Below, piece by piece: positions 18,278 through 28,953 of a DNA stretch of 64,000 nucleotides. Where the stretch lies: assembly GCA_024281825.1 (NCBI GenBank), contig JAMWZY010000001.1:413826-477825 (forward strand), in the 5' to 3' direction. The position numbers were made by a program, and so were the translations under genes. The notes below the pieces were generated by a model that worked only from the letters and a program-made list of their open reading frames with translations, was not told the DNA's origin and made no database searches. Position 1 is the first letter of the stretch, and every line of letters begins with the position of its first letter. Origin of the DNA: Nitrosomonas sp. GTDB taxonomy: Bacteria; Pseudomonadota; Gammaproteobacteria; Burkholderiales; Nitrosomonadaceae.

Positions 18278-18422
18278 GCGAAACTCCCAGAAGCATAGAG
18301 TAATAGCCTTTGCATCAAAAGGCAAAATTACCTTGATAAAGTGATCTATTTTACCGTAAGAAAATTTTAAGTTTATATTAATATAGCCCTGCCACGTTCT
18401 AATCATTAAGGAATTATTGACA

Positions 18423-19319
18423 ATGTTGACACACCTGCAGCGCCTTGAGGCCGAGAGTATTCAAATCATGCGGGAGGTGGTTGCGGAATGCGAGCATCCT
18501 GTAATGCTGTATTCCATTGGTAAAGATAGCGCTGTTATGTTGCATCTTGCAGTGAAAGCGTTTTATCCTTCCAAATTACCTTTTCCATTACTACACGTTG
18601 ATACCACCTGGAAATTCAGGGAGATGATCGAATTTCGTGATGTTATGGCAAAAAAAATAGGCGCTGATTTGATTGTTCATATCAATCCAAATGGCATTGA
18701 AAAAAATATTAATCCTTTTACCCATGGATCTGCTGTTCATACGGATATCTGGAAGACCGAAGGCCTAAAGCAGGCGCTGGATAAATACGGGTTTGATGTG
18801 GCTTTCGGTGGTGCGCGCCGAGATGAAGAAAAATCACGCGCAAAAGAACGTATTTTTTCAATTCGCTCAGCGCAACATCGTTGGGATCCCAAGCTACAGC
18901 GCCCAGAGCTTTGGCGGCTCTATAATGCACGTAAAAACAAAGGTGAGAGTATCCGCGTATTTCCATTGTCAAATTGGACCGAACTGGATATCTGGCAGTA
19001 TATTTATCTGAATAATATTCCGATTGTGCCTTTGTATTTTGCTAAAGAACGCCCTGTTGTCGAACGGGATGGAACTTTGATTATGGTAGATGATGATCGT
19101 ATACCAATGAAGCAAGGGGAAGTTCCTATGGTGAAAAAAGTGCGTTTCCGCACGCTGGGTTGTTATCCGCTAACAGGCGCTATTGAAAGCGATGCTGAAA
19201 CCCTAACATCAATTATTCAAGAAATGCTACTAACTAAAACTTCCGAGCGCCAAGGTAGATTGATCGATCATGATTCGACGGGTTCAATGGAAAAGAAGAA
19301 ACAGGAGGGATACTTCTAA
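18423..19319 (+). CDS. cysD: Sulfate adenylyltransferase subunit 2 (CysD)
   Basis: With CysN makes adenosine 5'-phosphosulfate from ATP and sulfate. PP-loop ATPase motif [16 protein letters not shown] is near residues 33-48; [15 protein letters not shown] and the C-terminal SERQGR...[12 protein letters not shown] are diagnostic. 298 residues from ATG 18423; a TTG 6 bases upstream is the alternative, with AAGGA placed for either. The stop overlaps the cysNC start (TAATG), as expected for a complex whose subunits are made together. Confidence 0.95.
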   Translation: MLTHLQRLEAESIQIMREVVAECEHPVMLYSIGKDSAVMLHLAVKAFYPSKLPFPLLHVDTTWKFREMIEFRDVMAKKIGADLIVHINPNGIEKNINPFTHGSAVHTDIWKTEGLKQALDKYGFDVAFGGARRDEEKSRAKERIFSIRSAQHRWDPKLQRPELWRLYNARKNKGESIRVFPLSNWTELDIWQYIYLNNIPIVPLYFAKERPVVERDGTLIMVDDDRIPMKQGEVPMVKKVRFRTLGCYPLTGAIESDAETLTSIIQEMLLTKTSERQGRLIDHDSTGSMEKKKQEGYF

Positions 19320-21229
19320 TGGCGCATGTATCTGATTTGATCGCGGAAGATATCGAGTTATATCTAAAAACACACGAGAATAAGAGCTTACTTCGTTTTA
19401 TTACCTGTGGTAGCGTGGATGATGGCAAAAGCACTTTGATTGGGCGGTTGCTGTATGAGTCTAAAATGCTATTTGAAGATCAACTCACGCAGTTGGAAGC
19501 GGATTCGAAGAAAGTAGGTACGCAGGCTGGTGATCTGGATTTTGCGCTTTTAGTCGATGGACTTGCCGCAGAGCGCGAACAGGGAATTACGATTGATGTA
19601 GCCTACCGATTCTTTTCTACTGATAAGAGAAAATTTATTGTCGCTGATACTCCGGGGCACGAGCAATATACTCGTAACATGGTTACCGGCGCGTCTACAG
19701 CAGATGTTGCCGTGATTTTGATTGATGCGCGTAAAGGTGTATTAACACAGACTCGTCGTCACAGCTATTTGGTTTCACTTATTGGTATTCGTCATGTTGT
19801 GTTAGCAATCAATAAGCTCGATATGGTTAGTTATTCAGAAGAAATTTTTAATCAGATCGATAAAGAGTACCGCGTATTTGCAAAAAATTTGGGATTACAA
19901 AATATCGTATCCATTCCCATGTCTGCATTGAAAGGCGACAATATTACCGAGTTGAGCGCCAATACACCTTGGTATCAAGGGCAAACGCTGATGGGATATT
20001 TGGAAAACTTACAAGTTGAGGATGCTGTGATCGAGCCGGGTGTTTTTCGCTTGCCCGTCCAGTGGGTTAATCGTCCTAACCTGGATTTCCGCGGTTTTTC
20101 TGGTATGGTGGTACGCGGTAGTATCAAGCCAGGTGATGCCATTCGAGCGTTACCTTCCGGTAAAGAAAGTAAAGTTGCGCGGATTGTCACCAGTGATGGG
20201 GATCTTGACAAAGCTGTTTCAGGACAATCCATTACCCTGACGTTAACCGATGAGATTGATATCAGCCGTGGTGATGTAATCGCCGCAACCGACTCTCCTC
20301 CTAGCGTGGCGGATCAGTTTGAGGCAACCGTTGTATGGATGTCTGAGGAACCGATGTTGCCCGGCAGGCCATATTTGATGAAAATTGGGACAAGAACGGT
20401 TACTGTAACTATTTCGATGTTGAAACATAAGGTTAATGTCAATACGTTGGAGCAGATTGCAGTTACAAAATTGGAGTTAAACGAGATCGGTGTTTGCAAT
20501 CTCAGCTCTGATCGTTTAATTGCATTCGATCCGTATAAGGAAGATCGCGATACCGGTGGGTTTATCTTGATCGATCGTTTAACGAATAACACGATCGGTG
20601 CCGGTATGTTGCATTTTGCGTTACGTCGGTCACAAAATATTCATTGGCAGGCAATTAATATTAATAAACAAGCGCATGCGACGCTTAAAGGGCAGAAGCC
20701 TTTTGTGCTTTGGTTTACTGGCCTATCGGGCAGTGGCAAATCAACCATTGCTAATTTGGTTGAGAAAAAGCTCTATTCGCTTGGTAAACATACCTACTTG
20801 TTAGATGGTGACAATGTTCGTCATGGATTGAACAAAGACCTTGGTTTTACTGATGCGGACCGCGTGGAAAATATTCGCCGCATAGCGGAAGTTGCAAAAC
20901 TAATGGTCGATGCTGGGCAAATCGTTCTTGTATCATTCATTTCGCCATTCCGTGCGGAACGAAGAATGGCGCGTGACTTGGTCGAGCAAGGTGAGTTCTT
21001 GGAGATATTCATCGATACCCCGATTGAAGTAGCTGAACAAAGGGATCCTAAAGGGTTATACAAAAAAGTACGTCGCGGTGAACTGAAAAACTTTACCGGC
21101 ATTGATTCACCTTATGAAGCGCCGGAGAACGCTGAAGTGTGTGTGGATACGACGAATCAAGCGCCTGAACAAGCGGCCGAGCAAATTGTAAATTACTTGA
21201 TAGAAAATGGCTTGCTTGACTCGCATTGA
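19319..21229 (+). CDS. cysNC: Bifunctional sulfate adenylyltransferase subunit 1 / APS kinase (CysNC, NodQ type)
   Basis: Fusion of the GTPase subunit of ATP sulfurylase with APS kinase, giving PAPS. GTPase: [17 protein letters not shown] (residues about 31-47), [25 protein letters not shown] kinase starts near residue 460 with the P-loop [11 protein letters not shown], followed by [17 protein letters not shown] and the [13 protein letters not shown] loop. 636 residues, normal for NodQ-type fusions. No PAPS/APS reductase or sulfite reductase gene is in the window. It lies 30 bases before a DHH protein gene, probably co-transcribed. Confidence 0.95.
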   Translation: MAHVSDLIAEDIELYLKTHENKSLLRFITCGSVDDGKSTLIGRLLYESKMLFEDQLTQLEADSKKVGTQAGDLDFALLVDGLAAEREQGITIDVAYRFFSTDKRKFIVADTPGHEQYTRNMVTGASTADVAVILIDARKGVLTQTRRHSYLVSLIGIRHVVLAINKLDMVSYSEEIFNQIDKEYRVFAKNLGLQNIVSIPMSALKGDNITELSANTPWYQGQTLMGYLENLQVEDAVIEPGVFRLPVQWVNRPNLDFRGFSGMVVRGSIKPGDAIRALPSGKESKVARIVTSDGDLDKAVSGQSITLTLTDEIDISRGDVIAATDSPPSVADQFEATVVWMSEEPMLPGRPYLMKIGTRTVTVTISMLKHKVNVNTLEQIAVTKLELNEIGVCNLSSDRLIAFDPYKEDRDTGGFILIDRLTNNTIGAGMLHFALRRSQNIHWQAININKQAHATLKGQKPFVLWFTGLSGSGKSTIANLVEKKLYSLGKHTYLLDGDNVRHGLNKDLGFTDADRVENIRRIAEVAKLMVDAGQIVLVSFISPFRAERRMARDLVEQGEFLEIFIDTPIEVAEQRDPKGLYKKVRRGELKNFTGIDSPYEAPENAEVCVDTTNQAPEQAAEQIVNYLIENGLLDSH

Positions 21230-21259
21230 CACGATTGCTTTAAATAGCGCATCAATCAT

Positions 21260-22219
21260 ATGAATCATTACTACGTATTTAATGGCGACGCCGATGGATT
21301 ATGCGCATTGCATCAATTACGGCTGGCCAATCCGGGCGATGCCAAGCTCATTACCGGTGTAAAGCGAGATATCAAACTGCTGGATCGAGTAGAAGCCGAA
21401 CCGGGTGACCAGGTTACTGTATTAGATATTTCGCTCGACAGTAATCGCAATGGTTTGATGCGGTTGTTAGACGCTGGGGCGCAAGTTGAGTATTTTGATC
21501 ATCACCATGCTGGTGAAATACCGCAACATCCCAATTTGACTACACAAATTGATTTGTCATCGGATACATGTACTAGTCTTTTGGTCGACCAGCATCTAAA
21601 AGGGCAGTATCACTTATGGGCAGTGACGGCGGCGTTCGGCGATAATCTCGTGAAGAAAGCGCAACAGCTCGCAGTAGAAGCAGGGCTTTCTCCGTCTGCA
21701 TCTGAGCAGTTAGCTTGTCTTGGTGAATACCTGAATTACAACGGGTATGGAGATCATCTGTCAGATCTGCATTTTCATCCCGTAGCACTCTACGAAGCAA
21801 TCGAGAACTATGCCAATCCTTTAGATTTTATTGCACAATCAGCGATATTTGCAAAATTGGCTGCGGGCTATCAGCAGGATATGCAATGTGCAAATTCGCT
21901 ACGTCCATTAGCGAACGACGACAAGTGTGCAGCCTATGTATTACCGGATGAAGTCTGGGCTCGTCGTGTGATGGGTATTTTTGCCAATAAATTAGCAAAT
22001 GAAAATCCACAACGTGCGCATGCTGTGATAACGCTTAATCATTCGGGTGACTATACGGTCAGCGTTAGGGCTGCACTGACGAATCCACAAGGTGCTGATT
22101 CGTTGTGCTTGCAATTTAATACGGGAGGAGGGCGTAAAGCTGCCGCCGGTATTAACCATTTACCGATTGATGCATTGGATTATTTTGTTGCAACATTTAA
22201 GCAGCATTTTTGTAACTAA
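21260..22219 (+). CDS. DHH-family phosphoesterase-like protein
   Basis: 319-residue protein with the DHH superfamily motifs FNGDADGLCALHQL (N-terminal DxD) and VEYFDHHHAG (DHH), and a C-terminal GGGRKAAAGI loop as in the DHHA1 domain. Members hydrolyse short oligonucleotides, cyclic dinucleotide products, 3'-phosphoadenosine phosphate or polyphosphates; the exact substrate cannot be read from the sequence. Lying 30 bases after the PAPS-forming cysNC, a role in pAp recycling is attractive but unproven. Confidence 0.8.
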   Translation: MNHYYVFNGDADGLCALHQLRLANPGDAKLITGVKRDIKLLDRVEAEPGDQVTVLDISLDSNRNGLMRLLDAGAQVEYFDHHHAGEIPQHPNLTTQIDLSSDTCTSLLVDQHLKGQYHLWAVTAAFGDNLVKKAQQLAVEAGLSPSASEQLACLGEYLNYNGYGDHLSDLHFHPVALYEAIENYANPLDFIAQSAIFAKLAAGYQQDMQCANSLRPLANDDKCAAYVLPDEVWARRVMGIFANKLANENPQRAHAVITLNHSGDYTVSVRAALTNPQGADSLCLQFNTGGGRKAAAGINHLPIDALDYFVATFKQHFCN

Positions 22220-22292
22220 TTGATAAAAAATAATAAAAACTCTCGAAGAAACCATAACAGCTAAATCTATTCTTTCTTAAAGGCACGAGATT

Positions 22293-23321
22293 ATGATTCT
22301 TGTCACAGGCGGAGCCGGTTATATCGGATCACATACTTGTGTTGAATTACTCAATGCGGGTTTTGATGTGACTGTTTTTGATAATTTTTGTAATAGCAAT
22401 CCTGAAGCATTAATTCGTGTTGAACAGATTACGAAAAAGAAACTGGTTTTAATAAAAGGTGACTGCCGAGATCGGGCCACCATGATAAAAGCACTCAAAG
22501 AAAGTCAAGCCTCCGCAGTGATTCATTTTGCTGGGTTGAAAGCTGTGGGTGAATCGGTTGAGAAGCCAACAATTTATTATGATAATAACGTTGTTGGAAC
22601 ATTACGATTGCTTGAAGCGATGCAGGAATGTCAGGTAAAAACATTGGTCTTTAGTTCTTCTGCAACCGTATACGGCGATCCTATTAAATTGCCTTTGACC
22701 GAAGATCACCCATTGGCCCCCACCAATCCTTACGGGCGTAGCAAATGGATAATTGAGGAAATGCTGCGGGATCTTTATCAGAGTGATCATTCATTTAAAG
22801 TGGCTATCTTGCGTTACTTTAATCCGGTAGGTGCTCACGATAGTGGATTAATCGGTGAAGATCCGAGAGGCATACCTAATAACCTAATGCCCTTTGTGGC
22901 TCAAGTGGCTGTAGGGCGACGGGAATCATTAAGTGTGTGGGGTAGTGATTATCCTACTCCGGATGGAACCGGTGTGCGTGATTACATCCATGTTGTGGAT
23001 TTAGCCCTGGGTCATTTGAAGGCTTTGGAGGCATTGGAAAATGTTGCTAGTGAAAAATTAAATAGTTGTTTGACGATTAATCTGGGTACGGGGCAAGGTT
23101 ATAGCGTGTTGGATGTTGTGCGTGCTTATGAGAGAGCAAGCAAAAAAACGATTCCTTACCGTATTGCGCCAAGACGATCCGGTGATATTGCATCTTGCTA
23201 TGCAGATCCTAAACGTGCTCACGATGTATTGGGATGGCAAGCAAAACTCGGTTTGGATGAAATGTGTGCTAACAGTTGGCATTGGCAAAGCAACAATCCC
23301 GCGGGTTATCAACAAAATTGA
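22293..23321 (+). CDS. galE: UDP-glucose 4-epimerase GalE
   Basis: Interconverts UDP-glucose and UDP-galactose in the cytosol. The extended SDR N-terminus VTGGAGYIGSHTCVELL binds NAD; the catalytic motif is YGRSK (Y about residue 149), with the Ser of SSSATVYGDP before it. The 342-residue length is typical. AAAGG lies 10 bases before the ATG. It is followed at 22 bases by galU, giving a UDP-sugar module that can feed the glycosyltransferases upstream. Confidence 0.96.
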   Translation: MILVTGGAGYIGSHTCVELLNAGFDVTVFDNFCNSNPEALIRVEQITKKKLVLIKGDCRDRATMIKALKESQASAVIHFAGLKAVGESVEKPTIYYDNNVVGTLRLLEAMQECQVKTLVFSSSATVYGDPIKLPLTEDHPLAPTNPYGRSKWIIEEMLRDLYQSDHSFKVAILRYFNPVGAHDSGLIGEDPRGIPNNLMPFVAQVAVGRRESLSVWGSDYPTPDGTGVRDYIHVVDLALGHLKALEALENVASEKLNSCLTINLGTGQGYSVLDVVRAYERASKKTIPYRIAPRRSGDIASCYADPKRAHDVLGWQAKLGLDEMCANSWHWQSNNPAGYQQN

Positions 23322-23343
23322 CTTATTCTAAGGAGATATCGAT

Positions 23344-24222
23344 ATGAAAGCGATAAGAAAAGCAGTATTTCCTGTTGCTGGTCTTGGTACAAGGTTTTTG
23401 CCAGCAACTAAAGCTAACCCAAAGGAAATGCTGCCAATCGTTGATAAGCCGTTAATACAATTTGCCGCTGAAGAAGCCGTTGCAGCAGGTATTGATGTGC
23501 TTATTTTTATTATTGGGCGGAATAAAAATTCGATTCCGGATCATTTTGACAAGGCATTCGAGCTTGAAACCAAGCTGGAAGAAGGGAAGAAGCAAGAAAT
23601 GTTGGGAATTGTGCGCAATATCCTGCCACCGCATGTGGATTGTATTTATATTCGGCAGGCCGAAGCACTCGGGCTTGGACACGCTGTTTTATGCGCTCAA
23701 TCGGTCGTAGGCGATGAACCTTTTGCGGTGCTTCTTGCAGATGATCTCATTGATGCCGGTGAACGTACCTGCTTAAATCAGATGGTAGACATTCATAACC
23801 ACCATCACTGCTCAGTCTTAGGGATCGAACGAGTGGAACCGAAAACGGTTAATCGCTATGGGATTATTGATAGTTCTGTGATGGCTGAACGGCTCACAAA
23901 AGTCAATGCGATCGTAGAAAAACCGTCTGTTGACAAGGCGCCTTCCAATTTGGCGGTAGTAGGCCGCTACATTTTAACGCCGCGTATTTTTAAACTACTC
24001 GAACAGACCGAGCGTGGCGCAGGCAATGAAATTCAATTAACCGATGCCATTGCGAAGCTTCTCAAAGAGGAAACTGTACTCGGATATGAGTTTGAAGGAA
24101 AGCGTTTCGATTGCGGGAGTAAGTTGGGTTATTTACATGCTACTGTGGAATTTGCACTGAAGCATGTGGAGCTTAAAAAAGACTTTGAGAATTACTTACG
24201 TAACTTGGTTAAGAAAACATAG
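23344..24222 (+). CDS. galU: UTP-glucose-1-phosphate uridylyltransferase GalU
   Basis: Makes UDP-glucose, the precursor of many surface polysaccharides. The nucleotidyltransferase N-terminus [19 protein letters not shown] followed by [14 protein letters not shown], the LLADDLI acidic metal site and the late motif [15 protein letters not shown] are all present. 292 residues. AAGGAG lies 8 bases before the ATG. Second gene of a galE-galU pair. Confidence 0.96.
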   Translation: MKAIRKAVFPVAGLGTRFLPATKANPKEMLPIVDKPLIQFAAEEAVAAGIDVLIFIIGRNKNSIPDHFDKAFELETKLEEGKKQEMLGIVRNILPPHVDCIYIRQAEALGLGHAVLCAQSVVGDEPFAVLLADDLIDAGERTCLNQMVDIHNHHHCSVLGIERVEPKTVNRYGIIDSSVMAERLTKVNAIVEKPSVDKAPSNLAVVGRYILTPRIFKLLEQTERGAGNEIQLTDAIAKLLKEETVLGYEFEGKRFDCGSKLGYLHATVEFALKHVELKKDFENYLRNLVKKT

Positions 24223-24259
24223 AAAGTGTAGTTTTGTAGCAATCATCGTATTTCTTCTA

Positions 24260-24303
24260 AGCAAATCAGGTTAAACGTTTTTTACGTCTTGACCTAATTT
24301 GCT
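24260..24303. terminator. Bidirectional terminator candidate between galU and acnA
   Basis: AGCAAATCAGGT (24260-24271) pairs with ACCTAATTTGCT (24292-24303) with one mismatch. Within the loop an ACGT/ACGT pair encloses a T-run, lengthening the stem. It lies between two convergent genes and can form on both strands. Confidence 0.5.
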
Positions 24304-24328
24304 GTGAATACAAGTTTAATGCATTTAA

Positions 24329-27298
24329 TTATTGCGTCATGAGTTTTCTCAACACATAAGGTAGGATTCCGCCGTGATTGTAATAATCCACTTCGATGGA
24401 TGTATCGATCCGGCACAATAATTGTACTGCTTGACTGGAGCCATCTTTTCTGTGAATGATCAAAGTGACATCTTTTTGTGGTTCAATTTTTTCCAAGCCC
24501 TCAATATCAAATTGTTCGTCCCCTTTGATGTTTAACGATTGCACTGTGTCATTATTTTTGAATTGTAGCGGTAGAACACCCATGCCGATCAGATTGCTGC
24601 GATGGATACGTTCAAAACTGGTGGTGATAACTGCTTTAACGCCCAATAATTGAGTTCCTTTCGCAGCCCAATCTCGACTTGATCCTGTACCGTACTCCAT
24701 ACCACCAAAGACGATCGTTGGAATTTTTTGTGCCTGATATTTCATTGCGGCATCATAAATACTCATTTCTGCTGGTGTAGCCGAATTTTCTGCATAACAT
24801 AGTGTAATACCGCCTTCGCTACCGGGGATCATCAAGTTTTTGATTCGAACGTTGGCAAAAGTGCCGCGCATCATTACTTCGTGATTGCCACGCCGAGCAC
24901 CGTAGCTATTAAAATCAACTTTATCAACATGATGATCCAACAAATAACGCCCGGCCGGCGAAGTATCCTTGATTGAACCGGCTGGGCTAATATGATCGGT
25001 CGTAACAGAGTCACCAAATATCCCCAAAGCAAAAGCATTCTTGATATTGGCGGGGACACTAACACTAGGTTGCAACAAAAAATTCTCGAAAAAAGGTGGG
25101 TGTGCTATATAGGTGGATTCAGGCCAGTTAAATACATCTCCGGTCACTGAAGTAATGTTGTTCCACAGATCGTGATCTTTGGTGAGATTGCCATAGAGCT
25201 GACGGAATGTATCGGCATTGGCCGCAAATTTCAACAAGTCGTGAATCTCACTGCTACTAGGCCATATATCTTTTAACCAAACTGGTTGGTCGTTAGGATC
25301 TGTGCCTAAAGGTTCTTGAGTAAGGTCTTTTAAGATCGTGCCAGCAATTGCGTAAGCGACAACCAGCGGGGGAGAAGACAGAAAATTTGCTCGTATGTTG
25401 GCGTGAATACGTGCCTCGAAATTTCGGTTGCCTGATAAGACAGCTGCACATACTAAGTCATTTTTGATAATCGTTTCTTCGATAGGATGAGCTAGTGGCC
25501 CAGAGTTCCCGATACAAGTCGTGCAACCGTAGCCAACTAAATTAAAGCCCAATTGTTCAAGATATGGCATTAATCCAGTGATTGTCAGGTAATCAGTGAC
25601 TATCCGTGAGCCCGGCGCGAGTGATGTTTTGATATGCGGTTTCACCGATAAGCCTTTTTCAACCGCTTTTTTAGCCAACAACCCTGCAGCAAGTAGGACG
25701 CTCGGATTTGAGGTGTTGGTACAAGAAGTGATGGCCGCAATTAAAACATCACCATGCCCAAGCTCAACGGATGATCCAATGATTTCATCCATATATTGAT
25801 CCGCCTCCGCGTGAACCGGCCGGTTACTGGTCATTTCGGTAACATTACGTACAGTGGTGGCAGATGCGGTTGCTTTGATTGGAGTTTTCGCTGTTATTGC
25901 TGTGGCATTATCATCCACGATAACAGTATCGGGTAGGATGCATATATCAGGATTTTCCTCACAAACGCCCAATGCTACTACTCGAATTTCAGCATGGGTA
26001 TCAGTCGGGATGCATATATCAGGATTTTCTCTATTAGTGTCGCGTGTCTGATAACGTTGATAAATATCACCATTTTCCTTGCCATACCCGTTGTTTGTGA
26101 CGGGTTTATTAAACAGCTCAACAAATTTGCTCTTGATTTCACCCAGATAGATTCGGTCTTGAGGTCGTTTAGGTCCTGCCAGGGATGGAACTACAGAGCC
26201 CAGATCGAGCGTCAATTCCTGTGTGTAATCGATACTGCCTGATAATGGGATTCCGTAGAGTCCTTGCGATTTGAAATACGTTTGAAACAAATCAATTTCT
26301 GGCTGATTTCTTCCGGTTTCTCTGAAATAGGTAATCGTTGCGTCATCAACCGGGAAAAAACCCATTGTGGCGCCATATTCAGGGGCCATATTCGCAATGG
26401 TGGCGCGATCAGGTAGTGCGAGGGAAGCTGTTCCCGTACCAAAGAATTCGACAAATTTACCGACTACATTGGCTTTCCTCAGCATTTCAGTAATAGTTAA
26501 CACCAGGTCGGTTGCAGTAACGCCTTCAGTCAGTTGACCTGTGAGATTTACGCCGATTACATCCGGTGTGAGGAAATAGATTGGCTGCCCGAGCATGCCA
26601 GCTTCCGCTTCAATTCCACCTACCCCCCAACCTACAGCGCCAATGCCATTGATCATAGTGGTGTGCGAATCCGTACCCACCAGAGTATCGGGAAAAACAA
26701 CACCCTCTTTCTGGTGCACGCCTCGTGCAAGATATTCCAGATTGACTTGATGAACGATACCGATGCCAGGAGGAATTACTTTAAAACTATCAAAAGCTTG
26801 CATGCCCCATTTAATGAATTGATAGCGTTCATGATTGCGGGAAAATTCCATCTCCATATTACTGTCCAGTGCTGCTTTGGTACCGTAATGATCAACTTGT
26901 ATGGAATGGTCAACTACCAAATCAACCGGAACAAGAGGTTCAACCAATTTGGGATCTTTTCCAAGATTAACCGCAGCACTGCGCATGGCGGCTAGATCCA
27001 CTAATAAAGGTACACCGGTAAAGTCTTGCAAAACAATGCGTGATACCACAAAAGGTATTTCGTCCACTCTGACTGTATTGGGTTGCCAATTCGCCAGTTG
27101 ACGTACGTGTGTCTCGGTAATTTTTTTGGCATCATAATTGCGAAGCACAGATTCCAAGATAATTCGAATTGAGACAGGCAGACGGGAAATTCTGCCAATG
27201 CCATTTTTTTCGAGGGATGGTAATGAATAATATTTCAATTGACTTGATTTATTATTTGGTAATTCGCTCAATGTGTTGAATAAATTATGATGATTCAT
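24329..27298 (-). CDS. acnA: Aconitate hydratase (AcnA/IRP1 type) with a roughly 100-residue insertion
   Basis: TCA-cycle [4Fe-4S] enzyme converting citrate to isocitrate. ATG 27298 is used, with AGGA 8 bases upstream; 989 residues. Landmarks: [20 protein letters not shown], the cluster cysteine in [13 protein letters not shown], the CxxC in [14 protein letters not shown], and the swivel domain with [12 protein letters not shown]-like [13 protein letters not shown]. Other AcnA proteins are near 890-910 residues; here about 100 extra residues (about 401-510) lie between [12 protein letters not shown] and [15 protein letters not shown]. The extra part contains the repeated unit ENPDICI. The reading frame is intact, so the enzyme is probably functional. 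Confidence 0.93.
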   Translation of the reverse strand: MNHHNLFNTLSELPNNKSSQLKYYSLPSLEKNGIGRISRLPVSIRIILESVLRNYDAKKITETHVRQLANWQPNTVRVDEIPFVVSRIVLQDFTGVPLLVDLAAMRSAAVNLGKDPKLVEPLVPVDLVVDHSIQVDHYGTKAALDSNMEMEFSRNHERYQFIKWGMQAFDSFKVIPPGIGIVHQVNLEYLARGVHQKEGVVFPDTLVGTDSHTTMINGIGAVGWGVGGIEAEAGMLGQPIYFLTPDVIGVNLTGQLTEGVTATDLVLTITEMLRKANVVGKFVEFFGTGTASLALPDRATIANMAPEYGATMGFFPVDDATITYFRETGRNQPEIDLFQTYFKSQGLYGIPLSGSIDYTQELTLDLGSVVPSLAGPKRPQDRIYLGEIKSKFVELFNKPVTNNGYGKENGDIYQRYQTRDTNRENPDICIPTDTHAEIRVVALGVCEENPDICILPDTVIVDDNATAITAKTPIKATASATTVRNVTEMTSNRPVHAEADQYMDEIIGSSVELGHGDVLIAAITSCTNTSNPSVLLAAGLLAKKAVEKGLSVKPHIKTSLAPGSRIVTDYLTITGLMPYLEQLGFNLVGYGCTTCIGNSGPLAHPIEETIIKNDLVCAAVLSGNRNFEARIHANIRANFLSSPPLVVAYAIAGTILKDLTQEPLGTDPNDQPVWLKDIWPSSSEIHDLLKFAANADTFRQLYGNLTKDHDLWNNITSVTGDVFNWPESTYIAHPPFFENFLLQPSVSVPANIKNAFALGIFGDSVTTDHISPAGSIKDTSPAGRYLLDHHVDKVDFNSYGARRGNHEVMMRGTFANVRIKNLMIPGSEGGITLCYAENSATPAEMSIYDAAMKYQAQKIPTIVFGGMEYGTGSSRDWAAKGTQLLGVKAVITTSFERIHRSNLIGMGVLPLQFKNNDTVQSLNIKGDEQFDIEGLEKIEPQKDVTLIIHRKDGSSQAVQLLCRIDTSIEVDYYNHGGILPYVLRKLMTQ
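25936..26029. repeat. In-frame direct repeat inside the aconitase insertion
   Basis: A 22-base sequence at 25936-25957 recurs identically at 26008-26029, 72 bases (24 codons) apart, giving ENPDICI twice in the protein. A degenerate third version at about 26066-26090 encodes ENGDIY. The repeats suggest that the insertion grew by tandem duplication of a short unit. Confidence 0.8.
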
Positions 27299-27415
27299 CG
27301 AAAATTCCTGCAGAAAAACATGAAAAGTCACTTAAGTATGTATGTGATGATATATTTTTGAACAGACAAAGTCACGTTAAGTACCATTGGTTAATATTTA
27401 ATAAGGAGGATTTCA

Positions 27416-27910
27416 TTGTTCAGTGCTGGTTACCGGAAAATAGCTGCCCTGCTTAATAGCAGTGCCGATTTGTTGCCGCCCTTCATATTACGGTTAATTT
27501 TGGCCTATGAGTTTTGGGATGCTGGTTTTATGAAACTCAATAGCGAAGGTTGGTTTGATCAGCTCAAATTTCCCTATCCTTTTAATCTAGTTTCTGACGA
27601 TAACTTGTGGATCATGAGTACTTGGCTTGAGATTGTCGGTGCGATTGGTTTGCTGTTGGGCTTAGGTACTCGATTCTTCACCGTAGCGTTGATGGTGTTG
27701 ACCGTTGTAGCAATTTACACGGTACACTGGCCTATCGAATGGCATACTCTGACAGATCTTAGTAAAGGTTTTGTGATCACGGATAAAGGTTTCGGGAATT
27801 TTAAGCTGCCTGTTATGTACCTTGCTATGTTCATGCCATTACTATTTGGTGGAGCTGGAAGATTGAGCATGGATTACGTTATTAATACCTATTTACGGAA
27901 AAGGAAATAA
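27416..27910 (+). CDS. DoxX-family membrane protein
   Basis: Four-helix inner-membrane protein of the DoxX family; members take part in redox or sulfur metabolism, but this one has no defined substrate. Hydrophobic segments occur near residues 20-38, 68-90, 90-108 and 132-150, with the family's YEFWDAGFMKL pattern. The start is TTG 27416, decided by AAGGAGGA ending 5 bases upstream; no better in-frame ATG precedes the first helix. 164 residues. Divergent from acnA and convergent with the GST gene. Confidence 0.8.
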   Translation: MFSAGYRKIAALLNSSADLLPPFILRLILAYEFWDAGFMKLNSEGWFDQLKFPYPFNLVSDDNLWIMSTWLEIVGAIGLLLGLGTRFFTVALMVLTVVAIYTVHWPIEWHTLTDLSKGFVITDKGFGNFKLPVMYLAMFMPLLFGGAGRLSMDYVINTYLRKRK

Positions 27911-27985
27911 AGAATCAGTGGGCTAGGTTTTGAAAAGGCACAAACATTTTTAAAGCGTAATTTCCGTTTTTTCATTGAACAACGT

Positions 27986-28028
27986 AGCCCAGAAGCCTTG
28001 GGTAACTGCCGCATGAATGGGTTTTTTT
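27986..28028 (+). terminator. Possible rho-independent terminator after the DoxX gene
   Basis: AGCCCA (27986-27991) can pair with TGGGTT (28018-28023) with one G-U, followed by a run of T residues to 28028. The loop is long, so support is weak. Confidence 0.3.
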
Positions 28029-28092
28029 ATTCGTGGTATAGAAAAGCCCATTAATATAGGCCACTGTATGTGTATTCCGAGATTTATTGCGC

Positions 28093-28812
28093 TTAGGTAA
28101 GATTTCTCCCTTCCAGATCTGGGTAGTATTTTTCTTGGATTCGATCAACATAATCAATCAAATTCTGCTTTGACAATGCATATTCTTTCAATGGCGATTC
28201 AATTGGGCAGCGAAGAATGTTGATCAGATGGCCGAAAGCTGATGCATCGAGTGTTGTTGGTTGACTTCCTAGGAAATATTGCTTATTGCCGAGAGCTATT
28301 GATAGTGCATCGATATCTTGTTTGCCGAGTGTGAAAATCTCCTCGGTTTGGTGTCTGCCGGTGCCGTGCCCATGAATTTGCTGTTTTATTTTTTGCCGCC
28401 ACACATTGGCAGCGATATCTCGAATAATGGGCGGGAGCCCCCCAAAAATTGCTTTCTTATTGATTTGCCAATTGATATCAGTGTATTGCCAGCGTGTATA
28501 CATTATGGTCCAGAATAAATGCTCGTCGAGCAAACGTTGCAAAGCTAGCGATATTGCCCGTTCTGTATCATTGAGTGTTTTGTCCAAATCTTGATAGGTT
28601 GATTTGAGATAAGCAATGATAAAGCGGGAATCACCCAAAGCTTCATCGTTATCTTCTATAAAAGGTAATTTGCCTTTGGGCGCGCTGAAAGGTAATGTTG
28701 GTTTGATGTCATATTCGATACCAGCCATCCGCAAATACGTTTCTATTTTGCAGCAAAAAGGACTCAAATTTGGAATGCCCCAAGTACGATCAAATTGGTA
28801 GAGTTTTATCAT
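28093..28812 (-). CDS. Glutathione S-transferase-like protein (Faxc/metaxin-type)
   Basis: 239-residue protein with a thioredoxin-like N-terminal domain (MIKLYQFDRTWGIPNLSPFCCKIETYLRM) and the cis-proline region KGKLPFIED with the ExxxDSxxI glutathione-site pattern (EALGDSRFI), followed by an all-helical C-terminal domain. The pattern fits the GST subgroup related to the failed-axon-connections protein. Enzymatic substrate unknown. Divergent from an HxlR regulator with palindromes between them, so it is probably the regulator's target. Confidence 0.8.
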   Translation of the reverse strand: MIKLYQFDRTWGIPNLSPFCCKIETYLRMAGIEYDIKPTLPFSAPKGKLPFIEDNDEALGDSRFIIAYLKSTYQDLDKTLNDTERAISLALQRLLDEHLFWTIMYTRWQYTDINWQINKKAIFGGLPPIIRDIAANVWRQKIKQQIHGHGTGRHQTEEIFTLGKQDIDALSIALGNKQYFLGSQPTTLDASAFGHLINILRCPIESPLKEYALSKQNLIDYVDRIQEKYYPDLEGRNLT

Positions 28813-28855
28813 GTTGTTGATCCTTATCGTTGTATTATTAATTATCTAATGTTAA

Positions 28856-28868
28856 TTGCATAATGCAA
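28856..28868. promoter_or_regulatory. Palindrome 1 between GST and HxlR genes
   Basis: TTGCATAATGCAA is a perfect 13-base inverted repeat inside the short divergent promoter region. A candidate operator for the neighbouring HxlR regulator. Confidence 0.45.
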
Positions 28869-28886
28869 GTTAATATACTTTACATA

Positions 28887-28901
28887 CTTGTTAATTGCAA
28901 G
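28887..28901. promoter_or_regulatory. Palindrome 2 between GST and HxlR genes
   Basis: CTTGTTAATTGCAAG shares TTAATTGCA with the stretch around palindrome 1 (28852-28860) and has CTTG/CAAG ends. About 32 bases (three helical turns) separate equivalent parts, as for sites bound by two dimers. Confidence 0.4.
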
Positions 28902-28953
28902 CTATCATGTTGCAATAGACTAAATGCTTTATTTTTTGAAGGTATATTTCTTT

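Noticed and set aside
27001-27204. Out-of-frame readings across the aconitase gene
   Set aside because: They are shadows of the intact minus-strand aconitase frame; none has a ribosome site or a recognisable domain.
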